NCBI GenBank assembly: GCA_964355075.1
Contig: CAYHCF010000002.1
Coordinates: forward strand, 62,001-126,000
Length of the DNA stretch: 64,000 nt
From: B1 sp964355075
GTDB lineage: Bacteria; Bacteroidota; Bacteroidia; UKL13-3
Reading direction: 5' to 3'
Below the pieces are notes generated by a model, which made no database searches, was not told the DNA's origin, and worked only from the letters and a program-made list of their open reading frames with translations. The translations under genes and the position numbers were made by a program. Of this stretch, positions 33,626 to 41,394 are shown piece after piece (the stretch's first letter is position 1; each line of letters starts with the position of its first letter).

Positions 33626-34969
33626 ATGTATAATTTTGAAGACCTGAACATAAACAAACCCCTCCTTAATGCACTTCATGATTTAGGTTATATTCATCCA
33701 ACGCCCATTCAGGAAAAGTCGTTTTCGGTGATTATGTCAGGTCAGGATATGGTGGGAATTGCTCAAACCGGAACTGGAAAAACCTTTGCTTATTTACTGC
33801 CCATTTTAAGGATGCACAAGTTTTCGGAAAAAAAATATCCGAAAGTTTTAATATTGGTTCCAACCCGTGAACTGGTGACTCAGGTGGTATCAGAAATTGA
33901 GAAGCTCGCCAAATACATGAGCCTAAAATATGCCGGTATTTATGGCGGAACCAATATCAATCCGCAAAAGAAAATAGTATCAGCCGGACTCGATATTCTG
34001 GTATCAACACCCGGTAGGGCAGTTGATCTGGCTATGCTTGGCATTTTGAGATTAAAACTTGTTCATCATTTTGTAATTGATGAAGTAGATGAAATGACGG
34101 ATCAGGGGTTCAAAGCACAATTAACCACAATACTTGACCTGTTGCCACCCAAAAGACAAAACATTTTTTACTCCGCTACCTTCAGTGAAAATGTAAGTGC
34201 TTTAACCCAAACCTTTACAACAAATTCGCAAATAATTGAATTGGCACCGCATGGTACACCCCTTGAAAAGATAAAACAATTTGCCTATAAAAGTCCGAAC
34301 TATTTTACCAAAGTAAATCTGCTGGAACACCTCTTGCTTAAGAAAAAGAAGTTTACCAAAACACTTGTTTTTGTTGATACAATTAAGTTAGCAGACAGAC
34401 TCTATGCACAGCTTGCAAAAACATTCAATGAAGACCTTGCTTTGATTCATTCGGGTAAATCACAAACCGTAAGATTTGCCACACTGGCGAATTTCCATAA
34501 AGGGGTGAACCGAATTTTGATCGCAACGGATATTGCAGCGAGGGGTTTGGATATTTTAGATGTATCTCACGTAATTAATTTCGATACTCCCAAAGTTCCC
34601 GGAGATTATTTGCACCGCATCGGACGTACCGGAAGGGCTGGAAAGGACGGCATTGCAATTACTTTTTTTAATGTAATTGAAGAGAACTATTTAGCGTCGA
34701 TTGAAAGCTTAATGAAGCTAAGCATTGCAAGAAAACGTTTACCTGAAGAAGTAGAAATATCCACTGTTTTCACCGATGAAGAGCGTCCGGATACGGGAGG
34801 GATGAAGAACTACTTAAAGAAATCAAAAAATAAAACTGTACCGGCCAGCTTTCACGAAAAAAAGGCAAAAAACAAAAAACAAAATCTGGGTGGACCCAGA
34901 AAGCGGAATCCCAATAAGACGAAACCGAGGAATCGGGCTGTGGAACGGAATCGTGCAAGGAAGAGGTAG
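33626..34969 (+). CDS. DEAD-box family RNA helicase (DEVD variant)
   Basis: A 447-residue ATP-dependent RNA helicase. Motifs in order: Q motif (PTPIQEKS), AQTGTGKT at 46-53, PTRELVTQ, STPGR, DEVD at 152-155 in place of DEAD, SATF, RILIATDIAARGLD and HRIGRTGRAG. The C-terminal 70 residues are lysine/asparagine/arginine-rich, as in Bacteroidota RhlE-like helicases, and may bind RNA. The gene is preceded by the decarboxylase gene (59 bp gap). A free ORF6N-type palindrome followed by a T-run lies 20 bp after its stop and could serve as its terminator. Confidence 0.93.
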   Translation: MYNFEDLNINKPLLNALHDLGYIHPTPIQEKSFSVIMSGQDMVGIAQTGTGKTFAYLLPILRMHKFSEKKYPKVLILVPTRELVTQVVSEIEKLAKYMSLKYAGIYGGTNINPQKKIVSAGLDILVSTPGRAVDLAMLGILRLKLVHHFVIDEVDEMTDQGFKAQLTTILDLLPPKRQNIFYSATFSENVSALTQTFTTNSQIIELAPHGTPLEKIKQFAYKSPNYFTKVNLLEHLLLKKKKFTKTLVFVDTIKLADRLYAQLAKTFNEDLALIHSGKSQTVRFATLANFHKGVNRILIATDIAARGLDILDVSHVINFDTPKVPGDYLHRIGRTGRAGKDGIAITFFNVIEENYLASIESLMKLSIARKRLPEEVEISTVFTDEERPDTGGMKNYLKKSKNKTVPASFHEKKAKNKKQNLGGPRKRNPNKTKPRNRAVERNRARKR

Positions 34970-34988
34970 TTCGGGAAATGAGAAAGGT

Positions 34989-35013
34989 ATGTCATCACAA
35001 ATTGTGATGACAT
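34989..35013. repeat. Free intergenic copy of the ORF6N palindrome
   Basis: Arms 34989-35000 (ATGTCATCACAA) and 35002-35013 are perfect 12-bp reverse complements around A35001. The 30 bases 34988-35017 are identical to 35426-35455 inside the ORF6N gene 440 bp downstream, yet the surrounding sequence shows no ORF6N homology. CGAAAATTTTTATT follows, so it could also end transcription of the helicase gene. Confidence 0.9.
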
Positions 35014-35199
35014 CGAAAATTTTTATTGTCGTTTCTGAAATAAATCCTGTTTATAGGATTAAATAATTTTTTAGTGGAATTGCTGATATAATCAAATGTA
35101 TAAAGGCATTCAGAAAATTCATCAAAATTAGTGCACTGTATTTTATCATTCAATTTGTTTAACAAACAAGTAGCATTCTATTTAGGTTTTTGTGATCAT

Positions 35200-35207
35200 T
35201 ATATTTG
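35200..35207 (+). promoter_or_regulatory. Candidate -7 box TATATTTG
   Basis: A TAnnTTTG octamer 12 nt before ATG 35220 of the third ORF6N gene. It overlaps the upstream in-frame TTG at 35205, which is therefore an unlikely start. Confidence 0.5.
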
Positions 35208-35219
35208 ATTCCAGAAGAC

Positions 35220-35750
35220 ATGAAAATATCAGAAACAATGAAAATGCAATTACAAAAGATACAAACAAAAATTTACGAAATCAGAGGACAAAAAGTAATG
35301 CTTGATTATGAAATCGCCGAAATATATGAAGTAGAAACCCGTTCACTGAATCAGGCTGTAAGAAGGAATATTGACTTATTCCCAAAAGATTTTATGTTTA
35401 AACTTACACCCAAAGAATGGAGAATTATGTCATCACAAATTGTGATGACATCGAATAATAAACGTCCAAAAACTGCGTATCCATTGGCTTTTACTGAACA
35501 TGGTGTAACCATGCTGGCTAATGTTCTTAAGAGTAAAAAGGCAAGACAAACCAGTATTGCCATTGTACGGGCATTTATTGCATTAAAGCAATTTTTATTG
35601 AATTATAAAGAGATTGCCGAAAAACTTAAAGAAATGGAAACAAAGTATAATAAACATTTCAAAGATGTTTATGAAGCTATAAATTATCTGATAAATAAGG
35701 ATCAACAGGAAACTCAGCAAAAAAGCAGAAAAAGAATCGGATTCAAATAA
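35220..35750 (+). CDS. ORF6N domain-containing protein
   Basis: A 176-residue relative of the protein at 4803-5351. It has the same N-terminal ORF6N block (IRGQKVMLDYEIAEIYEVE and AVRRNIDLFP), a single SQIV segment coded by a palindrome, the AFTEHGVTMLANVL block and a C-terminal HFKDVYEAINYLI ending KRIGFK. Starts at 35220, 35238 and 35244 are possible; 35220 lies 12 nt after a promoter box. It stands alone between the helicase gene and the copper cluster. A 30-base copy of its internal palindrome lies 200 bp upstream of its start. A DNA-binding regulator role is inference. Confidence 0.85.
   Translation: MKISETMKMQLQKIQTKIYEIRGQKVMLDYEIAEIYEVETRSLNQAVRRNIDLFPKDFMFKLTPKEWRIMSSQIVMTSNNKRPKTAYPLAFTEHGVTMLANVLKSKKARQTSIAIVRAFIALKQFLLNYKEIAEKLKEMETKYNKHFKDVYEAINYLINKDQQETQQKSRKRIGFK
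35427..35451. repeat. ORF6N palindrome, in-gene copy 4
   Basis: Arms 35427-35438 (ATGTCATCACAA) and 35440-35451 are perfect 12-bp reverse complements around A35439. Codes M-S-S-Q-I-V-M-T. Confidence 0.9.
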
Positions 35751-35812
35751 GTATGGATTATCACCACAATATCACCTGCATAAAATCAAAGGTTTCTGTG
35801 TCGTAATATTCA

Positions 35813-37291
35813 CTACTGCTTAATGATTTTTTTGGTGAAATTAGGCAGGCCACCTTCATTATTTATTGGAATCAACTGAATAAAATAAATGCCTGTGTGA
35901 AAGTCTGACATCTGAATGGTATGCTTAGAGGCCGTTTCCATTGAATAAATTTTCTCTCCTAATGAATTGAAAATGCAAAGCAAATATTTATCGTTTCCCG
36001 GTAGTTCAATATTCAATATGTCAGATGTTGGATTTGGGAAAACCTTCCATTCCCTGTTTTCTTCAAAAAGGTTGGATGCGCTTCCGGTGGTTTGAGATTT
36101 GTATGTACCCTTTCGATATTTTACGGTTCCTGAATTATCATCCTCCCATACCACAAAAATATTCCCCTTACTTAGAGCCACATCAGCATTTGTTATGTCA
36201 TTTAAATCAACCGAATCATATTTAATGGGAAAGCCTTCAGAAATGTTTTCTGTAAACAGTATGGGCAGTTGAACACTCCCGTTCACTGTCTGATTCCAGA
36301 CAATTGCTGCTGCATTTCCATCTGTTGCAATTCGTGGATAATTCTGTTGACTAAGCCCTGCAATGTTTCCGGTAAGAGATGAAACTGAATAAACAGAACC
36401 ACTACTAATAGAAGATTTACTAAAATAGGTCCTGTATTTTGTACTTGCACCACTCAAAAAAACAGTGTAAAGCGAATCCCCAACAATAATACCATCCGGG
36501 CCACTTGCCGGGCAGGATTGTAAAAACCAGTTGGTATTATCTGCTGAAAAACCATTATTAAAAGTCACATTGTTGTTTGTGGAGATCCCTGTCCAGATAT
36601 CCCTGATATTGCTAAGATTATCCCGGTATAATACTGCAGAGCCATTTGCCGAAGATACAATTGCACCCGGGCAACAATCACAAACTTCTGCACCAGCCCC
36701 GCTATATCCACTGGCTTTTACATCCTTTGAAAAGGTATTTCCATAGTCAACAGATTTAGTAACCACCCATCTTGAATCTCCGAATTTGGCATTGAACTTC
36801 ATAAAGGCTACAACCGGATTGCCTGATGCATCTATACTCACAGTGGGGAAACGTGAAATACTGTCGGCAATAAAATCTACCCGAATAGGTTGTGAGAAAG
36901 AAAGGCCACCATTGAAAGAACGCATAATATAAATATGATTGGTGTCGGAGGCTTCAGGGATTCGCTTTACCACTATGTAAATGGTGTCCCCTTTTGAAGC
37001 AATATCAGGACCCATCCAGGAGGCAGCTGCAACTTTTAACCAGGTGGGGTTTAACTTTACAGGAGTCGTGAATGCTGTACCGGTCCACTTTGAAAAGAAA
37101 ACAGAAGCATCTGACAATCTGCCCCAAATAACGAATGGATTCCCTAAACCATCCATGGTAATTCGTGGGTGCATATTTCCATTAGAGCTGGTAGAAATAT
37201 TAGCTCCTGAATTCCAGGTAATGTTGGGCTGTGCCACGGATATGATAAATACGAATATCAGAACCGTTGTAAGTAAAATCGATTTTTTCAT
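35813..37291 (-). CDS. T9SS-sorted BNR/sialidase-like protein with CDCC motif
   Basis: A 492-residue exported protein. The signal peptide (ending near ISVAQ) is followed by propeller-like repeats with Asp-box-type motifs (SFNGGLSFS, SVDYGNTFS). The cysteine cluster VCDCCPGA lies at about residues 203-210, and the C-terminal type A T9SS sorting domain begins at VFPNPTSDILNIEL. It is the last gene of the minus-strand run that contains copper efflux genes and c-type cytochromes. Sialidase activity is not supported because the propeller motif is generic. The CDCC cluster could bind copper or haem-related partners (inference). Confidence 0.8.
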   Translation of the reverse strand: MKKSILLTTVLIFVFIISVAQPNITWNSGANISTSSNGNMHPRITMDGLGNPFVIWGRLSDASVFFSKWTGTAFTTPVKLNPTWLKVAAASWMGPDIASKGDTIYIVVKRIPEASDTNHIYIMRSFNGGLSFSQPIRVDFIADSISRFPTVSIDASGNPVVAFMKFNAKFGDSRWVVTKSVDYGNTFSKDVKASGYSGAGAEVCDCCPGAIVSSANGSAVLYRDNLSNIRDIWTGISTNNNVTFNNGFSADNTNWFLQSCPASGPDGIIVGDSLYTVFLSGASTKYRTYFSKSSISSGSVYSVSSLTGNIAGLSQQNYPRIATDGNAAAIVWNQTVNGSVQLPILFTENISEGFPIKYDSVDLNDITNADVALSKGNIFVVWEDDNSGTVKYRKGTYKSQTTGSASNLFEENREWKVFPNPTSDILNIELPGNDKYLLCIFNSLGEKIYSMETASKHTIQMSDFHTGIYFIQLIPINNEGGLPNFTKKIIKQ

Positions 37292-37310
37292 TGTGCTGGC
37301 TTATTTTCAT

Positions 37311-37379
37311 TTGTTACTTTGTTTCTTAGTAGCCCTAAAATATTCCAATTGCTACAAAGTAACAAAGAAACTAAAGTAA
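37311..37379. repeat. Imperfect inverted repeat, GTTTCTTAGTAGC family
   Basis: The left part 37311-37333 (TTGTTACTTTG then TTTCTTAGTAGC) pairs imperfectly with 37351-37379 (GCTACAAAGTAAC then AAAGAAACTAAAG). The motif TTTCTTAGTAGC or close variants recurs at 49607-49619 and 49696-49716, so it is an interspersed repeat. It occupies the spacer upstream of the BNR-type gene. Confidence 0.65.
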
Positions 37380-37398
37380 AAAAATACTCCTTTTCTTA

Positions 37399-37671
37399 TT
37401 AATTTGCCGAACTCAGAAATTCAACTACTTTTTCTGTTTCAACCTTTGTCAGATTCGCTCGAACCTGCATATGCAAACCAATGGTTTTCCATTCTTCATC
37501 ATTGAAATCAACCGGAGAGGGACTGTTATGACAGCGAATACAATTTTCACCCCAAAGTTGAGCTCCCGATTTATTGGCAATCATTTCTTTTGAAGCTGAA
37601 CAGCTTTGCAATACGATTATAATGATAAATACGGAAAAGATCAATCCGATTATTTTATTTATGTTTTTCAT
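37399..37671 (-). CDS. Small c-type cytochrome lipoprotein
   Basis: A 90-residue protein with a lipoprotein signal (lipobox LQSC) and one haem-binding site CIRCH. A later Met in LHMQV could serve as the axial ligand. The short form is a monohaem domain with little else. ATG 37671 is preferred because the signal peptide begins there; the in-frame start at 37701 would overlap the upstream gene. It lies 19 bp after the porin-like gene and 107 bp before the BNR-type protein. An electron-transfer role in the copper cluster is likely but unspecified. Confidence 0.82.
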   Translation of the reverse strand: MKNINKIIGLIFSVFIIIIVLQSCSASKEMIANKSGAQLWGENCIRCHNSPSPVDFNDEEWKTIGLHMQVRANLTKVETEKVVEFLSSAN

Positions 37672-37690
37672 ATCTGATTTATTTAAAATT

Positions 37691-38911
37691 TTAGAATCCA
37701 ACTGCTAAATGAAGAAGAAATACATTTCCTGTTCCGGCTCCATGTTCCGACATACCCGTCATACCCGCCATAGAACTATGGTTTATTTGATAATCTGCTT
37801 TGATAACAGTTCTCCAGTCTAACCAATAGTTCAAACCAAGGGTTAATTGCGATTTATTATCAAACCAAAGCGAACCAATAGGTGTATCATAAACCGAATA
37901 TCTGCCTACTATTTCAAAATTTCTGATAATATCATTACTTACCAGTGCAGGCCTGTAGGCCAATTGCGCATACCAGGCAGAACTTTTATTCACAAAGGTA
38001 TATCGGCTTGAATCTTCAGGGTTATAATAGACAGCGTTGCTCAAGTTCGATAAACTGTATTGTCCCTTAATATCAATAATACCGTATAAAGGGCTGATCA
38101 ATTTTACATAGGATAAATCAACTGCAGTAAGCAGTGCGGAAACCTTTTCATAGATTAAATCTTCATTAAGGCTGTCCCCTTCAAAAGGAGAGTGGTCTGA
38201 CCCCGGCATTGCATAATACCCTGAAAAACCAATTTCCAATGATGAGTTTGAGAAGGGCAAAATGGCAATTCGTGAACCAATCGCTTTGTTCTTGTTATTT
38301 TCAGTTTCATTTTTAAACAATAACATTCCTGCTCCCGACGAATCTTTTCCATCATTTATTCTCGGGCCGTTTACTGCATATAATGAGTAGCTGAGTTTTG
38401 AATAACCCAATTGTAATCCACCTCGAACTTCTATTCCGATATCATTTAATGGCACTAACCCATCATGGCCGACTCCCAATGGCATGGCTGCAAATTTATT
38501 TACCCAGGAAGGATGCAATTTTTCGCCAAAAGTTCCAAAGGGTATTAAAATTTTTCCTGCCCTAATAACCAATCCTTTAGAAACAACAAATGATGCATTG
38601 GCATATCCAAGATTAACTTCAAACTGGTTGTTCATGTATTCCATTTCAAGTTCGCTTTCAAAAAGAAAACGATCGCCATGACGCCATAACAGAACAGGAT
38701 TAAAGGAGGTCATGTTAAAATTAACATTGTCAGAGGAAGCGTCAAAACCAAATTCGGTAAATCCCCTTAACATAAAATTCGTTTGTGAGGGTTTCTTAAA
38801 GGATGTAAAATCATCCTTCAGCGTTTGTAATTGATTTTGCATGTCATCCTGACCAAACGCAAGTCGGGTGGTCATTGCAAAAAGAAAAAGAAAAATCGTT
38901 TTTGTTTTCAT
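37691..38911 (-). CDS. Porin-like outer-membrane beta-barrel protein
   Basis: A 406-residue protein with a signal peptide (MKTKTIFLFLFAMTTRLAFG), a short coiled stretch (QNQLQTLKDDFTSFKK) and then a long alternating beta-barrel region with GKILIPFGTFGEKLHPSW, as in phosphate-selective or O/P-type porins. It ends in FLLHLAVGF with terminal Phe, the usual barrel signature. A Met/His-rich segment near the C-terminus (HSSMAGMTGMSEHGAG) is notable because the gene lies between cytochrome genes in a copper cluster. It follows the upstream cytochrome gene by only 4 bp. Confidence 0.78.
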   Translation of the reverse strand: MKTKTIFLFLFAMTTRLAFGQDDMQNQLQTLKDDFTSFKKPSQTNFMLRGFTEFGFDASSDNVNFNMTSFNPVLLWRHGDRFLFESELEMEYMNNQFEVNLGYANASFVVSKGLVIRAGKILIPFGTFGEKLHPSWVNKFAAMPLGVGHDGLVPLNDIGIEVRGGLQLGYSKLSYSLYAVNGPRINDGKDSSGAGMLLFKNETENNKNKAIGSRIAILPFSNSSLEIGFSGYYAMPGSDHSPFEGDSLNEDLIYEKVSALLTAVDLSYVKLISPLYGIIDIKGQYSLSNLSNAVYYNPEDSSRYTFVNKSSAWYAQLAYRPALVSNDIIRNFEIVGRYSVYDTPIGSLWFDNKSQLTLGLNYWLDWRTVIKADYQINHSSMAGMTGMSEHGAGTGNVFLLHLAVGF

Positions 38912-38915
38912 TGTA

Positions 38916-39329
38916 TTATTTTTTTATTTTATTGAATGTTCTTAAAAAATTTACCAATTGCCACCGTTGAATTTCAGAATAGGTGGTTTTATAGCTTGCC
39001 ATGGGTGGCCGTCCTTCTGTGATCTTCCAGAAAATGGCTCCATCCGTTTGCCCTTGAACTTTTAGAGTTGCGAGATCTGCAGGCCTGGGAACCAGAGCCA
39101 ATCCACCTAAACCATCTCCTTTACCTTTATCGCCATGACAAATGAAGCAGATTTGTACGTAAATCTTCTTCCCTTCTGCGGTCGCAAAAGTATTTCTTTG
39201 ATAGGGATTAATGATATTATCCGCTTCCGGAGGGGATATCCATGCCTTTACTTTATCCTTAATATCAGCAGTTGAAAATGAAAAACTGGAAGTCAGGAAG
39301 ACCACCATAGTAATCAATATGGTTCTCAT
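38916..39329 (-). CDS. Periplasmic c-type cytochrome
   Basis: A 137-residue exported monohaem cytochrome c. The signal peptide begins MRTILITMVVFLTSSFSFS. The haem site CFICH is followed by GDKGKGDGLGG, and a later RPPMASY supplies the likely Met axial ligand; this is the usual class I small cytochrome layout. ATG 39329 is preferred because upstream in-frame residues would precede the signal peptide and overlap the previous gene. It lies 4 bp before the porin-like gene and 10 bp after the PKD lipoprotein. Confidence 0.88.
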   Translation of the reverse strand: MRTILITMVVFLTSSFSFSTADIKDKVKAWISPPEADNIINPYQRNTFATAEGKKIYVQICFICHGDKGKGDGLGGLALVPRPADLATLKVQGQTDGAIFWKITEGRPPMASYKTTYSEIQRWQLVNFLRTFNKIKK

Positions 39330-39339
39330 TTCCCTGAGA

Positions 39340-39651
39340 TTATTGTATTTTGATTGACTTGGATGTTTCAGCCATTTTCGATTCATTGCTGCTCATTGCC
39401 ATCAATTTCACGGTATAAGTTCCAGCTGTAAGGTAAATATGTATTGGGTTTGCATCTGTTGAAGTATTTCCATCTCCAAAATCCCATTTATATTTACTCG
39501 CATTGGTACTGCAAGTGGAACTGAAAGTGATGGGTTGCCCTATCGTTCCGGTTTCCGGAAGCATGCAACAGGCCATTGGGGTCTTAGTGCAACTTGATAC
39601 AACAATAAATGCACAAAATAGAATGCTAAATAGTTTGATTTTTCTTTTCAT
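39340..39651 (-). CDS. Small PKD-domain lipoprotein
   Basis: A 103-residue protein: a lipoprotein signal with lipobox VSSC (Cys21), a short CCM-containing linker (TPMACCMLPE), then one PKD domain with the hallmark KWDFGDGNTSTDANPIH and GTYTVKL. Such domains act as surface spacers or binding modules. In this cluster it sits between the CusB adaptor and a cytochrome, 18 and 10 bp away. The Met/Cys-rich linker may bind metal (inference). Confidence 0.82.
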   Translation of the reverse strand: MKRKIKLFSILFCAFIVVSSCTKTPMACCMLPETGTIGQPITFSSTCSTNASKYKWDFGDGNTSTDANPIHIYLTAGTYTVKLMAMSSNESKMAETSKSIKIQ

Positions 39652-39669
39652 GATATTTTTTTTTAGTTT

Positions 39670-41376
39670 TTAATAATTCAAAGTTTCCTTAGTCTTGCCA
39701 CAATCCATCATGGATGCTCCGAAATAAGGATTTCGGATTGTTTTTGATTCGCTGAGCCAATAAGCACCTTTATTATGATTGACCATTGGACAAAATTGGT
39801 AATATGCTGTGTTCCCTTTCAATCCAAAGGCTTTTATTGCTTTGTAAAATTGATTGCTTAAACCTGAAAACGCCTTACGTTGTTCTTCTATTGAACCGGA
39901 TAATTCCATTTGTTTAATGTGTTTTTCCATGTTTCCTGAAATTTCAAACCATTTCAATTGGGCATCTCCTTTAAGCAAACTCACATTGATTTTTGCAAGA
40001 ACTTTCTTATATTTCTGAAATGCATCTTTTATAACCTTTTCATCGCTTTCAATAAAAGCATCTTTTAATATTATGTATTGTTCAAATAGGGTGTTGAGTG
40101 GCATTTCCGATTCAGATATTGCTGGTGTCTGATCCTCCGGTGGATTCATCATACTGGGTTTACCTTCGAGTTGCGCAGAAGCGTCAACACTAAAAACCCC
40201 TTGTGTAACAATTTCTTCTCCATCACTTAACCCATTTTCTACCACATAACTATTGCCAAGCATTGGACCCAGTTCAATTTCCCGAATTTTAAAGATAGGT
40301 TCATCTGTTCCTGGTAGTTTCACATATACAACGGAACGTTTACCAGTCCATAAAACCGCAGTTTTGGGTATGACTAACTTGTTGTTATGTACTTTCAGAT
40401 TTGCTTTTACAATGCCGGTGGCAAACATTTCAGGTTTTAATTTACCATCCTGATTGTTGAATTCAACCCGAACTTGAGCAACACGGTTAATCGGATCAAG
40501 CACAGGATCGATAAATGAAATATTTCCGGAAAAATTTATGCCGGGTAATGCCTGAATTGTAAATGTTACCTTTTGATCCTGAGAAAGAAATGGAAGGTCA
40601 CTTTCGTAGGCATCGAACATGATCCAAACATGCGACAGATCTGCCACTTCAAATAACACGGTGCCTGGAGAAATAAAATCACCACTGTTTACACGCCTTG
40701 CCGAAACAATTCCGCTTGTATTGGCAAATACTTCAAAATTCGTTTTAACTTTTGCCGATTTTTCAATAGCTGCAATCTGGTTTTCGGTAAGTTTCCATTG
40801 GCGAAGTTTATCTTTTGATGCTTCGTATAGCGTGGGTTGCGATTGTTTTGATGAGGCTGTCTCGAGTAATTCCTGTTGAGCCGTTACCAGGTCTGGTGAA
40901 TAGATAAGAGCCAGCGTTTGCCCTTTGCTTACTCTTTCACCGGTAAAGTTAACAAATAATTTTTCGATGCGGCCGGGTAAATAGGATACCTGACTTTGTA
41001 AAAGTCGTTCATCTGTTTTTACCTTACCATACAAACGAATTTCCTTTACAGGGTTTTGCCTTGAAACGATGGATATAAGAACATTCGCTAATTGAGCAGC
41101 TTCCTTGGTCATGTGAATTGCTTCAGGGTCTGATGTTGCGCCACTTTGGTTAAGTGGAATTAAATCCATACCGCAAATAGGGCATTTCCCTTGTTTGGGT
41201 ATTTTTATCTGTGGGTGCATGGAACAGGTCCAAATATCATATTTCACTTCTTCCGCAGAATGATCGTTTTTGCCAATATTCTTATTTGGAGAATGGAAGA
41301 ATATCCATCCAAGTGCGATACCGCCAATTAGAATAAGACTGAAGCGAACATATTTGTTTGAAAATATTTTTTTCAT
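39670..41376 (-). CDS. cusB: Copper/silver efflux periplasmic adaptor, CusB-like
   Basis: A 568-residue membrane-fusion protein of the RND pump. One N-terminal transmembrane segment (about 12-30) is followed by a heavy-metal-binding domain (DIWTCSMHPQI then GKCPICGMDL, about 47-72). The adaptor hairpin and barrel domains start with VRLYGK-like strands (EIRLYGKVKTDE). A C-terminal DUF3347-type domain (about 420-568) contains YYQFCPMVNHNKGAYWLS and ASMMDCG. Both terminal domains are metal-binding, which is why the protein is longer than E. coli CusB (about 400). It lies 18 bp after the CusC-like gene. Confidence 0.93.
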   Translation of the reverse strand: MKKIFSNKYVRFSLILIGGIALGWIFFHSPNKNIGKNDHSAEEVKYDIWTCSMHPQIKIPKQGKCPICGMDLIPLNQSGATSDPEAIHMTKEAAQLANVLISIVSRQNPVKEIRLYGKVKTDERLLQSQVSYLPGRIEKLFVNFTGERVSKGQTLALIYSPDLVTAQQELLETASSKQSQPTLYEASKDKLRQWKLTENQIAAIEKSAKVKTNFEVFANTSGIVSARRVNSGDFISPGTVLFEVADLSHVWIMFDAYESDLPFLSQDQKVTFTIQALPGINFSGNISFIDPVLDPINRVAQVRVEFNNQDGKLKPEMFATGIVKANLKVHNNKLVIPKTAVLWTGKRSVVYVKLPGTDEPIFKIREIELGPMLGNSYVVENGLSDGEEIVTQGVFSVDASAQLEGKPSMMNPPEDQTPAISESEMPLNTLFEQYIILKDAFIESDEKVIKDAFQKYKKVLAKINVSLLKGDAQLKWFEISGNMEKHIKQMELSGSIEEQRKAFSGLSNQFYKAIKAFGLKGNTAYYQFCPMVNHNKGAYWLSESKTIRNPYFGASMMDCGKTKETLNY

Positions 41377-41394
41377 TTCTTTTTGATTTTGAAG

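Noticed and set aside
35813..37291. Sialidase
   Set aside because: Only generic Asp-box-like repeats are visible; the conserved catalytic Arg triad and Tyr of sialidases cannot be assigned.
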